The notes: generated by a model not told the origin, from the letters alone. A DNA stretch of 12,574 nt from Nanobdellota archaeon (GCA_013335235.1 JAAXVZ010000015.1:1-12574); one strand, 5' to 3'. Positions 6,775 through 12,574 are shown, counted from the first letter of the stretch. Numbers and translations are program-made.

Positions 6775-7139
6775 GGATATTTGTTGTCGGCAACAGCCTT
6801 GTCGATATTGATTCGCTTCCTTTGCGGATACTGCCTGAACTAAGGAAAAAGATGCCTTCTGTTGATTTTGTTGAATTCGACCCGACAGAAGAATTTCCTG
6901 TGAAAGACCCGATAATACTTGATACAGTGATAAATGCCGAAACTGTTTCTATATTCACAGACATCAATAAGATTGAGTTGCAGAGCATATGCTCATTGCA
7001 CGATTTCGATCTTGGATATAACCTGAAACTGTTGAAAAAGCTCGGGCAGATAAAATCTGTCAAGATAATCGGTGTCCCGCCAAATATTGAGGAAGCAGTG
7101 GCTGTCGAAGAGATATGTAAGATACTTTTACGGAACTAG
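6762..7139 (+). CDS. [NiFe] hydrogenase maturation protease (peptidase M52 family, HycI/HybD-like)
   Basis: Endopeptidase that clips the C-terminal tail of a [NiFe] hydrogenase large subunit after nickel insertion. It has 125 residues, somewhat shorter than HybD (164). IRIFVVGNSLVDIDSLPLRI at 4-23 matches the family start GN-x(5)-E-x(4)-R; aligned to E. coli HybD, D17 replaces metal ligand E16 and R22 matches R21. D54 in PIILDTV and H80 in SLHDFDLGYNLKLL are the likely second and third nickel ligands (D62 and H93 in HybD). KIIGVPP is the usual late strand. ATG 6762 is chosen because a GTG at 6717 would reach deep into the scaffold gene. It is last in the suf operon and ends tail to tail with the hydrogenase region, whose large subunit has a cleavable tail. 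Confidence 0.8.
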   Translation: MQKIRIFVVGNSLVDIDSLPLRILPELRKKMPSVDFVEFDPTEEFPVKDPIILDTVINAETVSIFTDINKIELQSICSLHDFDLGYNLKLLKKLGQIKSVKIIGVPPNIEEAVAVEEICKILLRN

Positions 7140-7663
7140 ACCATAATAAGGTTCTTATATTCTACTGGTTGATTAGGTCCACTTTTTCTTGCCGCCAGAT
7201 AAACTCCTTCCTCTCCCGGAATCAATATAATGGTTTTGTCATATCTGTTTTCGTTCTTGTGCTTGCGTGTTGGCCAGCTGTCAAGGAAGCCACCAACAAC
7301 AGGGATACCATGCCTTTCCAAGTACATGATTATCTGCTGAAAGTGGTATGGATCTCCCCCTATTGGAACGCATTTGACGCCACTTTCATAAATATTGACC
7401 ATTTCGCGAAGATAGGTCTTTGGCCGCCTTGTCTGAAGATCGTAGTGTGAGAAAGTCATCCTGATTTTCTGCCCGTCGAATAAAACTGCGCCGCAGCAAT
7501 TATAATACCCCTCTGAATAAGATGGCCTTGTGATAGTAGATACCCCCGGGTATTCTAGTGCCTGCGGTGCGGCATCACGCATAATCTTTTCGAGCCTGCA
7601 TTGTGTTGCTGTGTCAACTGTTTCAAGATCTGTAATGCAAGTAGCTACGCTGGCAGGCAACAT
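7136..7663 (-). CDS. CheD-like protein (putative Cys-His amidase fold)
   Basis: A 175-residue protein that I place, by pattern only, in the CheD-like superfamily (glutamine deamidases and related Cys-His enzymes). The pair C56 (in YYNCCGAVLFD) and H73 (in RMTFSHYDL) is 17 residues apart, the spacing of the CheD catalytic dyad, and the C-x-AVxxxD...H context also fits. The following VKCVPIGGDPYHFQQIIMYL and HGIPVVGGFLDSW resemble the GGA...N...L...GI.I..xDxGG part of CheD. C57 next to C56 makes the nucleophile uncertain. No chemotaxis genes are nearby; it lies 62 bases behind the hydrogenase large subunit, with its own TATA box (7683-7692) at leaderless distance. Its TAG stop shares CTAG with the stop of the convergent protease gene. 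Substrate unknown. Confidence 0.55.
   Translation of the reverse strand: MLPASVATCITDLETVDTATQCRLEKIMRDAAPQALEYPGVSTITRPSYSEGYYNCCGAVLFDGQKIRMTFSHYDLQTRRPKTYLREMVNIYESGVKCVPIGGDPYHFQQIIMYLERHGIPVVGGFLDSWPTRKHKNENRYDKTIILIPGEEGVYLAARKSGPNQPVEYKNLIMV
7182..7190 (+). terminator. Possible T-tract terminator of the suf operon
   Basis: CTTTTTCTT on the plus strand begins about 43 bases after the last stop of the operon, inside the antisense strand of the CheD-like gene. It is the first T-rich run downstream. The call is weak because the stretch is short and also codes for protein on the other strand. Confidence 0.25.
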
Positions 7664-7682
7664 GTGTTAGCCACAAAAACCA

Positions 7683-7692
7683 TTATATATAA
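7683..7692 (-). promoter_or_regulatory. TATA box of the CheD-like gene
   Basis: TTATATATAA on the minus strand is centred about 25 bases before ATG 7663. The CheD-like gene can therefore be transcribed on its own as a leaderless message, besides any readthrough from the hydrogenase genes. Confidence 0.6.
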
Positions 7693-7725
7693 AGCTTGAG
7701 GTCTGCGATGTAGGCAGCGATAACA

Positions 7726-9015
7726 CTAAATCCAATTAATATTGAGAAAGTGTGTCGCGCAGCTCATGCAAGGATCATAGGCACGGATTATCATCTCAAT
7801 CCGGTGCGTCAGCATTTCCTTTGACAGATGCAGATTCTGCTCTACATATGCCTTGATGTCGTTCTCGATATTTATCTGATTCTGCTGTGTCGGGACAATG
7901 ACCTCTGCGTTGACTATCTCTCCTTTCTCACCTATCTGCACCAGGTAATATAATGTGCCTCTTGGAGCCTCTATAACTCCAACACCCCTCCCTGGTTTCA
8001 TTTTTGGTGGCTGCCTTTTCTCAAGTGAAAAGACCGTGTTCTCCAGTATCTCGATTGAATGATCTATTGAATGCAATATCTCTATTGCCTGGGCAAGGTC
8101 ATTATGGAATATGTTCTTTGATGGGAACATCGCAAGATATTTCCCTGCATCTCTCTTTGTGCCATTATGCAAAGAGGCCTTGTTAAGGTTCAGGCGCGAA
8201 AGAGCCCCTACAAAATAATTGCCTTCTTCAAATTTGTAGCCCGTTGAATTTGAATAAGGGATAACCACATTCTCAAGGTGGTCTGCGTAGGACTTCTCTT
8301 CTATCCTGTGCCCTTTTGAGTTCTGTATAGTCCCATCCAAGAAAGAGAAATCGTCTGTCACAAGCGCCATGAATGTAGTCTCGCGCTCAAGCCGCATCTC
8401 CCATCTGGCGAAAATATCCAAGAGGGTGAATATATATGGCCTGACTTTTTTCAGTTCAGCTACCATCGCCTTTGACTCTTCTGCGCTCGGAACTTTCAGA
8501 AACCCGCCTATGGTGGGATGTGTCGCATGGACTGCCCTTCCAGCGACTAGCTTTGAAAGGTTGTTTCCTGCTGCTTTTATTTCAAATGCCTGGTGCAGCA
8601 GCTCGTTTTCTTTCTGGTCAGACTCGTCCAGGTCTAATATACTGTCCTTGTTCAATACATCTGGAAGCGAGAACATGTAAAGATGGAGTGCATGGTCACG
8701 GATCATCATGCCATACATAGTGAGCTTTTTTAGCAACATTGCCTCTTTGCTTGGAACTATATCGAGAGCTTTTTCTATCGCCTCTATGCAACACATCGTG
8801 TGCGCTATGCTGCATGTCCCGCATATCCTGGACATATGTGCCGGTGCCGCAAGGCAAGACTTGCCTTCGACAGCTGTTGTGTAGAAACGCCGTGGCTCTG
8901 TTATCATGAACTTGATATATTCGACCTTGCTGTCCCTTACCTTCAGGTCAAGCGCACCATGCCCCTCAATCTTCGAAAGGCCATCTAATGACAGGTCAAT
9001 GTCTATATTATGCAT
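7726..9015 (-). CDS. [NiFe] hydrogenase large (catalytic) subunit
   Basis: Holds the NiFe(CN)2CO centre that interconverts H2 with protons and electrons. It has 429 residues, the size of the alpha subunit of archaeal soluble (group 3) hydrogenases. The N-terminal KIEGH motif (E17, H19), the first cysteine pair C65/C68 in SRICGTCSIAHTMCC and the C-terminal pair C416/C419 in DPCMSCATH are all present. Cleavage by a maturation protease is expected after H422, removing a 7-residue tail (FLNINWI). No signal or membrane segment is seen, so a cytoplasmic enzyme is likely. The start overlaps the small-subunit stop by 8 bases. Group 3 (3b-like) is my best guess from the motif context; a phylogenetic placement would decide it. 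It ends with TAG. A hydrogenase protease gene lies at 6762-7139. Confidence 0.93.
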   Translation of the reverse strand: MHNIDIDLSLDGLSKIEGHGALDLKVRDSKVEYIKFMITEPRRFYTTAVEGKSCLAAPAHMSRICGTCSIAHTMCCIEAIEKALDIVPSKEAMLLKKLTMYGMMIRDHALHLYMFSLPDVLNKDSILDLDESDQKENELLHQAFEIKAAGNNLSKLVAGRAVHATHPTIGGFLKVPSAEESKAMVAELKKVRPYIFTLLDIFARWEMRLERETTFMALVTDDFSFLDGTIQNSKGHRIEEKSYADHLENVVIPYSNSTGYKFEEGNYFVGALSRLNLNKASLHNGTKRDAGKYLAMFPSKNIFHNDLAQAIEILHSIDHSIEILENTVFSLEKRQPPKMKPGRGVGVIEAPRGTLYYLVQIGEKGEIVNAEVIVPTQQNQINIENDIKAYVEQNLHLSKEMLTHRIEMIIRAYDPCMSCATHFLNINWI

Positions 9016-9490
9016 TGTTTACACCGAAAATTGTAAAATATTTATCCAATACTGTAAGGAAGGCATCTTCAGACATCGGACAGCCGTCTACCTCTGAGTC
9101 TACACCTATAACTTCGCTTAAGCACTTGACACGGTCGTTCAGGCCGAATTGCATTATCTGTGAGGAAATCTTTTCTTGTTTTGACTTGTCAAATTTATTC
9201 CTTTGCGCTGATGGTCCGCCATTCACTGCACAAGAGCCAATCGCAACAACAAACCTTGCAGCAGCCCTTATCCTTTTTACTTCTCCCTCGTCCTTCTCTG
9301 TGGCAATCGCCCCTTCGATAAACGCAACATCCAATCCCTCTAGCACATTGTTTGATTTAAGGATTTTCGTGTGCCGAAAATCTATCTTCTTCTTCCACTC
9401 AAAGAAATGGGTATTCATAAGCTCGGTAAAGACTATTGTCGAGTCCTCACAACAGGAAAAAGAGAACCACCCTATCTTCAGCTTTGACAT
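9008..9490 (-). CDS. [NiFe] hydrogenase small subunit, short form with one predicted Fe-S site
   Basis: Electron-transfer partner of the large subunit, of the same family as NuoB/PSST. It has 160 residues, against about 260 for the small subunit of group 3b sulfhydrogenases, so the C-terminal region that holds extra clusters is absent. IGWFSFSCCEDSTIVFTELMN at about 6-26 is the first cluster loop; C87 (IGSCAVNGGP) and C137 (VDGCPMSED) are further ligands. Where relatives have CxxC, this has C14-E-D-S17, with S17 in place of the second cysteine and an extra C13 beside it. ATG 9490 is chosen because a TATA-like box (9520-9511) is 26 bases upstream; a TTG at 9502 is the alternative. No flavin or NAD(P)-binding subunit follows in this window. 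Confidence 0.85.
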   Translation of the reverse strand: MSKLKIGWFSFSCCEDSTIVFTELMNTHFFEWKKKIDFRHTKILKSNNVLEGLDVAFIEGAIATEKDEGEVKRIRAAARFVVAIGSCAVNGGPSAQRNKFDKSKQEKISSQIMQFGLNDRVKCLSEVIGVDSEVDGCPMSEDAFLTVLDKYFTIFGVNNA

Positions 9491-9510
9491 AACACCCCCC
9501 AATAGAAACA

Positions 9511-9520
9511 GGTTTAAAAA
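9511..9520 (-). promoter_or_regulatory. TATA box of the hydrogenase operon
   Basis: TTTTTAAACC on the minus strand is centred about 26 bases before ATG 9490. A run of G residues (9500-9495) follows it and stops just short of the ATG, too close to be a normal ribosome site, so a leaderless start is more likely. Confidence 0.5.
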
Positions 9521-9558
9521 CGTTGTGCTGCCATCCGGCCGAGTGGAAAGCTCCCAAA

Positions 9559-9568
9559 ACTATAAATA
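9559..9568 (+). promoter_or_regulatory. TATA box of the DsbA-like/ldh operon
   Basis: ACTATAAATA is centred about 26 bases before ATG 9591. A 6+6 bp inverted repeat, TATGGT (9566-9571) and ACCATA (9581-9586), lies between box and start and could be an operator. The divergent hydrogenase promoter is about 45 bases to the left. Confidence 0.6.
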
Positions 9569-9590
9569 TGGTCTAGAAAAACCATAACCT

Positions 9591-10508
9591 ATGATATGTA
9601 TAATCGCCCTAATTATATTTTCCATAATGAGCATCTTCTCTGTCAGATACAGGGCCCTCGCAAAAGAGGCATTTGACTGCGTCTTCAGGAGGATGACCTT
9701 CAGGCCATGCACCTCCGGCCTTGACAGGAGACTGAAAACATCTATACTTGGCAAGGTCTCAAGGAAGCACTTGGGTATGGCGAAGTTCGTCGCAAGACAC
9801 TTTGAGGCCATATCCTGGTTCTTCACGATACTGATGTTTGTATCTTTATTTTTCACAGCCCAGGGGATATATAATTATGTAGTATATGGTAACTGCAATG
9901 GAGAGCAAGGGGGCTTTTGTGTATATGACGCCCTTGCACCGCAGCAGTCCAGCACGTGCACAGACCCAAGCATAAATGTAAATGGCACTGCCTTTGCGCT
10001 TCCCACCACAGATGACGACCCGTCTATAGGCCCTGCTGATGCAAAAGTCACAATAATTGAGTTTGGATGCTATTCCTGCCCCTATACTAAAAAAGCAGAA
10101 CCCATAGTAACTGAGATTCTAAAGAAGTATGAAGGCAAGATCAAGTTTGTATACAGAGATTTTCATATACCTACGCACCCAGGTTCAGAGATACGGGCAG
10201 TCGCTGCAAACTGTGCAAATGATCAGGGAAAATACTGGGAATACCATGATGCACTATTCAAGAGACAGGAGGAGGAGTTGACTGCGGATAAGCTAAAATC
10301 AATCGCATCTGATCTTGGATTATCCTTAGAGTTCAACACCTGCCTAGACAGCATGGCTTACCTGGATGAGACAAATAAGGATTTTGAGGATGGAAAATTA
10401 GCAGGTGTCTCCGGGACACCGACTTTTTTCATAAATGGAAAAGAGACTATTGTTGGGGTGAAACCTCTTGCATATTTCTCAGGCATAATCGACCGCGAGC
10501 TGAAGTAA
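9591..10508 (+). CDS. Membrane-anchored DsbA-like thiol-disulfide oxidoreductase
   Basis: A 305-residue protein. Residues 1-16 are a hydrophobic segment (MICIIALIIFSIMSIF), followed by a basic stretch, then a second hydrophobic helix at about 74-92 (ISWFFTILMFVSLFF). After a short cysteine-bearing loop (NCNGEQGGFC) comes a thioredoxin-fold domain of DsbA type (about 145-305): VTIIEFGCYSCPYT holds the redox pair C160-x2-C163 and VSGTPTFFING the cis-proline P277. The helical insert (YWEYHDALFKRQEEELT) is typical. The domain probably faces the outside of the membrane and forms or reshuffles disulfides. Proteins of this layout are, to my knowledge, common in DPANN genomes. It has a leaderless promoter and sits one base before ldh, so the two are cotranscribed. 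Confidence 0.85.
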   Translation: MICIIALIIFSIMSIFSVRYRALAKEAFDCVFRRMTFRPCTSGLDRRLKTSILGKVSRKHLGMAKFVARHFEAISWFFTILMFVSLFFTAQGIYNYVVYGNCNGEQGGFCVYDALAPQQSSTCTDPSINVNGTAFALPTTDDDPSIGPADAKVTIIEFGCYSCPYTKKAEPIVTEILKKYEGKIKFVYRDFHIPTHPGSEIRAVAANCANDQGKYWEYHDALFKRQEEELTADKLKSIASDLGLSLEFNTCLDSMAYLDETNKDFEDGKLAGVSGTPTFFINGKETIVGVKPLAYFSGIIDRELK

Positions 10509-10509
10509 G

Positions 10510-11427
10510 ATGAAAGTTGCAATAATCGGTGCTGGTTTTGTCGGGTCTACTGCAGCCTATGCCTTGATGATAGATGGCTGTGCATCTGATATATCTTTGA
10601 TTGATATAAACAAGGAGAAGGCTGAAGGAGAAGCGCTGGACCTAAAGCACGGAACGATATTCACTCCTGGGACAAGGATAACCTATGGGGACTCTTATGC
10701 GCTCTGCAAAGACGCAAGCATCATAATAATCACTGCCGGAGCAAACCAGAAACCTGGAGAGACCAGGCTCGACCTCGGAAAGAAGAATAGTGCGATAATA
10801 AGAGAAATGCTCCCTAAGATAGCAAAAGAGAATAAAGATGCCATCCTCTTGATGGTGACCAACCCGCTAGATGTCCTGACGTATCTTGCAGTGAAGACTT
10901 CAGGATATCCTACTTCCCGTGTTTTTGGGACCGGGACACTGCTTGACACAGCAAGATTCAGGCAGTACCTGAGCGAATATTATGGGGTAAACTCAGTTGA
11001 TGTCCACGCATATATCCTGGGCGAGCACGGAGATAGCGAATTCCCTGTCTGGAGCACTGCAAACATATCAGGAATAAGGCTCAAGGATTTCAAGAGATAT
11101 AAGACAGAAGAGCTTGACCTTGCGTTCGAGAAGACAAGGACTGCAGCCTATGAGATAATATCTAAGAAAGGGGCAACATATTACGCAATAGGATTGGCCA
11201 TAGCAAAGATAGTAAGGGTCATATTGACAGACCAGGAGACCATACTTCCTGTCTCTTGTTTTGTAGAGGATTATTATGGGATAACTGATGTATGCCTGAG
11301 CCTTCCTTGCATTGTCGGAAAGACAGGGATAAAAGAGACTGTGCATCCTACGCTAGATGAAAAAGAGAGAGAATCCCTTAAGAAGTCTGCTAATGTGATA
11401 AAGAAAGCCATCAAAGAGATCTTATAA
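10510..11427 (+). CDS. ldh: L-lactate dehydrogenase, bacterial FBP-regulated type
   Basis: Reduces pyruvate to L-lactate with NADH. It has 305 residues. GAGFVGSTAAY at 7-17 is the dinucleotide fold, and D32 (LIDIN) indicates NAD rather than NADP. The specificity loop GANQKPGETRLDL has Gln at residue 80 (canonical Q102), which selects lactate over malate, and R86 (R109). Catalytic D146, R149 and H173 (GEHGDSEFPVWS) equal D168, R171 and H195. R151 and H166 correspond to R173 and H188, the fructose-1,6-bisphosphate site of allosteric bacterial enzymes. The whole sequence reads like Bacillus LDH rather than an archaeal malate dehydrogenase, which suggests acquisition from a bacterium. The last 17 bases overlap the end of the opposite-strand ThiF-like gene. 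Confidence 0.93.
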   Translation: MKVAIIGAGFVGSTAAYALMIDGCASDISLIDINKEKAEGEALDLKHGTIFTPGTRITYGDSYALCKDASIIIITAGANQKPGETRLDLGKKNSAIIREMLPKIAKENKDAILLMVTNPLDVLTYLAVKTSGYPTSRVFGTGTLLDTARFRQYLSEYYGVNSVDVHAYILGEHGDSEFPVWSTANISGIRLKDFKRYKTEELDLAFEKTRTAAYEIISKKGATYYAIGLAIAKIVRVILTDQETILPVSCFVEDYYGITDVCLSLPCIVGKTGIKETVHPTLDEKERESLKKSANVIKKAIKEIL

Positions 11428-12229
11428 TCTCTTCTGCCTCCTCTCTTGTCCTTGCCTTGACCATTACCCGGCCATCTTCAAAGACAACTGCTTTTCCTGT
11501 ATGAACTACCCCCGGGAACCTTTTTCCTTCAATCTTCTGATAGAGCCCCGGCACCCTGAATTGGAAAACTCCCTTGCCGCAGAGTTCCTGCACAAACACA
11601 GGTGTGTTAAGGTAGATATAAGTGCCTTTGCATGCTGAGCAAGTGTGCGAGTGACTCACTTTTACCCGTTGGCTTGAAGCCATTGTGCAGGTGACTAGCT
11701 CAGGCGTGTAGTTTTGACTGCCCATTGCTTTGATTTCCTCCAGAATCTCACCTGAAAAGCGCTTTCCGAAGCCATCTGATATGCCAATATCACAACCCAG
11801 CCCAGATTTTGATCCAAATATGCAACAATAACAAGGGTATCCTTCAATTGTTGCGTAAATCATGCCTTGGCTTTTGCTTGCCGCACCACTTAACCATTTT
11901 ACTCCTTTTTTTTTTGCATAGTCATTTATCACTAGCCGGCTATAGAGGTTATCTGTCAGCCCAAGGACAAGGTCTTGGTTCCCAATCTTTACAACCGTCT
12001 CTGGGGTGAGTTCTATTGGCAAGGCAACTACATTTGTTAGCTTTGAAAGCCTCTCTGCAGATGCCCCTGCCTTTGTCTTCCCAATGTCAGACACCGCATA
12101 ATGCTGGTTTAATAGATTCTTCTGCTCTACATAATCCCGGTCAACCAACGTTAGCGTGTGCCTTTCCTTGGCAAGGCCCTCTGCTACAAACGACCCTATC
12201 GCACCAAGACCGATTATACAGATATCCAT
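11411..12229 (-). CDS. ThiF/MoeB/E1-like adenylating enzyme
   Basis: Probable ATP-dependent activator of a ubiquitin-like or sulfur-carrier protein (ThiS, MoaD or a SAMP-like partner). It has 272 residues. The nucleotide fold GLGAIGSFVAEGLA at 7-20, the LVDRDYVEQKNLLNQ motif at 28-42, DIGKTKA with K51/K53, and GLTDNLYSR at 90-98 follow the family order. Two cysteine pairs, C133-x2-C136 (GYPCYCCIF) and C197-x2-C200 (HTCSACKG), form the expected zinc site. C146 or C181 could be the transfer cysteine. In the NLNRQ motif the arginine is replaced (NLLNQ), so activity may differ. ATG 12229 is chosen because it starts right at the fold and a box at 12251-12260 is about 27 bases upstream; an upstream ATG at 12295 would add 22 residues with no family likeness. 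No carrier protein gene is seen here. Confidence 0.82.
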   Translation of the reverse strand: MDICIIGLGAIGSFVAEGLAKERHTLTLVDRDYVEQKNLLNQHYAVSDIGKTKAGASAERLSKLTNVVALPIELTPETVVKIGNQDLVLGLTDNLYSRLVINDYAKKKGVKWLSGAASKSQGMIYATIEGYPCYCCIFGSKSGLGCDIGISDGFGKRFSGEILEEIKAMGSQNYTPELVTCTMASSQRVKVSHSHTCSACKGTYIYLNTPVFVQELCGKGVFQFRVPGLYQKIEGKRFPGVVHTGKAVVFEDGRVMVKARTREEAEEIIRSL

Positions 12230-12250
12230 TTTAGAAAGGAATTGGTTGCT

Positions 12251-12260
12251 GTTTTTATCT
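12251..12260 (-). promoter_or_regulatory. Probable TATA-like box of the ThiF-like gene
   Basis: AGATAAAAAC on the minus strand is centred about 27 bases before ATG 12229, the spacing seen at the other leaderless genes of this window. The box itself is a weaker match than the others. Confidence 0.4.
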
Positions 12261-12340
12261 TTGGCTAAACAGGACCTGTGCAAAACAATAGTCAAACAGA
12301 TTTTTGCTGTTTTTCCACTATCACAGTTAATGGGTGGTGG

Positions 12341-12443
12341 GCATTATAACAGACATTATAATGCATTATAATGGGCATTATATAACGAATATAATGCATT
12401 ATATAATGGCATTATATAGACGAGAAGAAAATATAATGCCCAT
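12341..12443. repeat. Cluster of CATTATA/TATAATG palindromes
   Basis: Within about 100 bases there are six CATTATA (starts 12342, 12354, 12364, 12376, 12397, 12410) and five TATAATG heptamers (12357, 12367, 12390, 12402, 12432). They build a perfect 20-bp palindrome at 12354-12373, a 16-bp one at 12389-12404, a 12-bp one at 12397-12408, and a 13+13 bp inverted repeat, 12371-12383 with 12431-12443. Forward units are mostly 10-13 or 21 bases apart, close to one or two DNA turns. This could be a multi-copy operator, a binding array for a chromosome or replication protein, or a string of TATA boxes. It does not look like a CRISPR or transposon end. Confidence 0.85.
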
Positions 12444-12543
12444 TAAACAAACAACCACTAACCAAAGCAAATTTAATAGTGGCCTAACCAAGAACAGATG
12501 GCTTTTTGCGATGCGCCAAAAGAAAAAAGAATTTGTTTTATGA
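12436..12543 (+). CDS. Possible 35-residue basic peptide
   Basis: The frame from ATG 12436 to TGA 12541-12543 gives a Lys/Arg-rich peptide that starts MPIKQTTTNQSK and ends RQKKKEFVL. A TATA-like box, ATTATATA at 12411-12418, lies about 22 bases upstream, which would suit a leaderless message, and the ATG is inside the right arm of the palindrome cluster. The stop overlaps the ATG of a further open frame (ATGA). The peptide matches no family I know, has no clear domain, and may be chance. Confidence 0.3.
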   Translation: MPIKQTTTNQSKFNSGLTKNRWLFAMRQKKKEFVL

Positions 12544-12574
12544 AATACTCCATAGCGGCAAACAGCAGAACGTC
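12540..12574 (+). CDS. Start of a possible reading frame that leaves the window
   Basis: ATG 12540 overlaps the stop of the preceding 35-codon frame and stays open for 11 codons (MKYSIAANSRT) to the window end. Far too little is visible to judge. The ATGA overlap, seen also at sufB/sufD, is the only support. Confidence 0.2.
   Translation, partial: MKYSIAANSRT

Noticed and set aside
7540..7553. ATACCC-CC-GGGTAT inverted repeat
   Set aside because: It is short, lies within the CheD-like coding region and has no link to a start or stop; chance is likely.
8988..9587. 199-codon plus-strand frame across the hydrogenase small subunit
   Set aside because: It is antisense to a clear Fe-S subunit and shows no family features.
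12341..12443. CRISPR array reading of the palindrome cluster
   Set aside because: Units are 7-12 bp with irregular 0-20 base gaps, there are no spacers of uniform length and no cas genes.

Overview
The window looks archaeal, and most like a small-genome anaerobe of the DPANN type (Woesearchaeota/Pacearchaeota-like); that placement is inference from gene content, not from a marker gene. The evidence is: TATA-like boxes centred about 25-30 bases before the first ATG of most transcription units, which implies leaderless mRNAs; GGTGA/GGAGG-type ribosome sites only in front of genes inside operons; an archaeal-style helix-turn-helix regulator with a four-cysteine tail; a [NiFe] hydrogenase pair; and a membrane-anchored DsbA-like protein. 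Two genes, rsmI and an L-lactate dehydrogenase of Bacillus type, look bacterial.

Layout, left to right. (1) 1-864, minus strand: the 5' part of rsmI, preceded by a 63-residue winged-helix protein. (2) 928-1563, plus: an HD-domain phosphohydrolase, divergent from the winged-helix gene. (3) 1638-7139, plus: a tightly packed Fe-S assembly operon of regulator, sufC, sufB, sufD, sufS, a sufU/iscU-like scaffold gene, and a hydrogenase maturation protease. sufD has an in-frame amber codon (codon 34) in the loop of a strong predicted hairpin. (4) 9490-7136, minus: a two-subunit [NiFe] hydrogenase (small then large subunit, overlapping by 8 bases), then a CheD-like protein with its own promoter. The maturation protease and the CheD-like gene end tail to tail on a shared CTAG. 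(5) 9591-11427, plus: a DsbA-like thiol oxidoreductase and an L-LDH one base apart. (6) 12229-11411, minus: a ThiF/E1-like adenylating enzyme whose end overlaps ldh by 17 bases. (7) 12341-12443: a dense cluster of CATTATA/TATAATG palindromes, followed by a possible 35-residue basic peptide gene and the start of another reading frame that leaves the window.

How the parts fit. The suf operon would build Fe-S clusters on SufBCD with sulfur from SufS and SufU. Its first gene probably senses cluster or metal status through CX2C-X9-CX2C and may act on a perfect 7+7 bp inverted repeat at its own start site. The last gene of the operon processes [NiFe] hydrogenase large subunits, and the only large subunit in the window, with a 7-residue tail to remove, lies just beyond it. 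Hydrogenase and LDH together suggest a fermentative redox economy (H2 and lactate as electron sinks). There is no CRISPR array, insertion sequence, tRNA or rRNA that I can see. No stretch over 300 bases lacks a gene; the longest gene-poor part is about 200 bases at 12230-12435.
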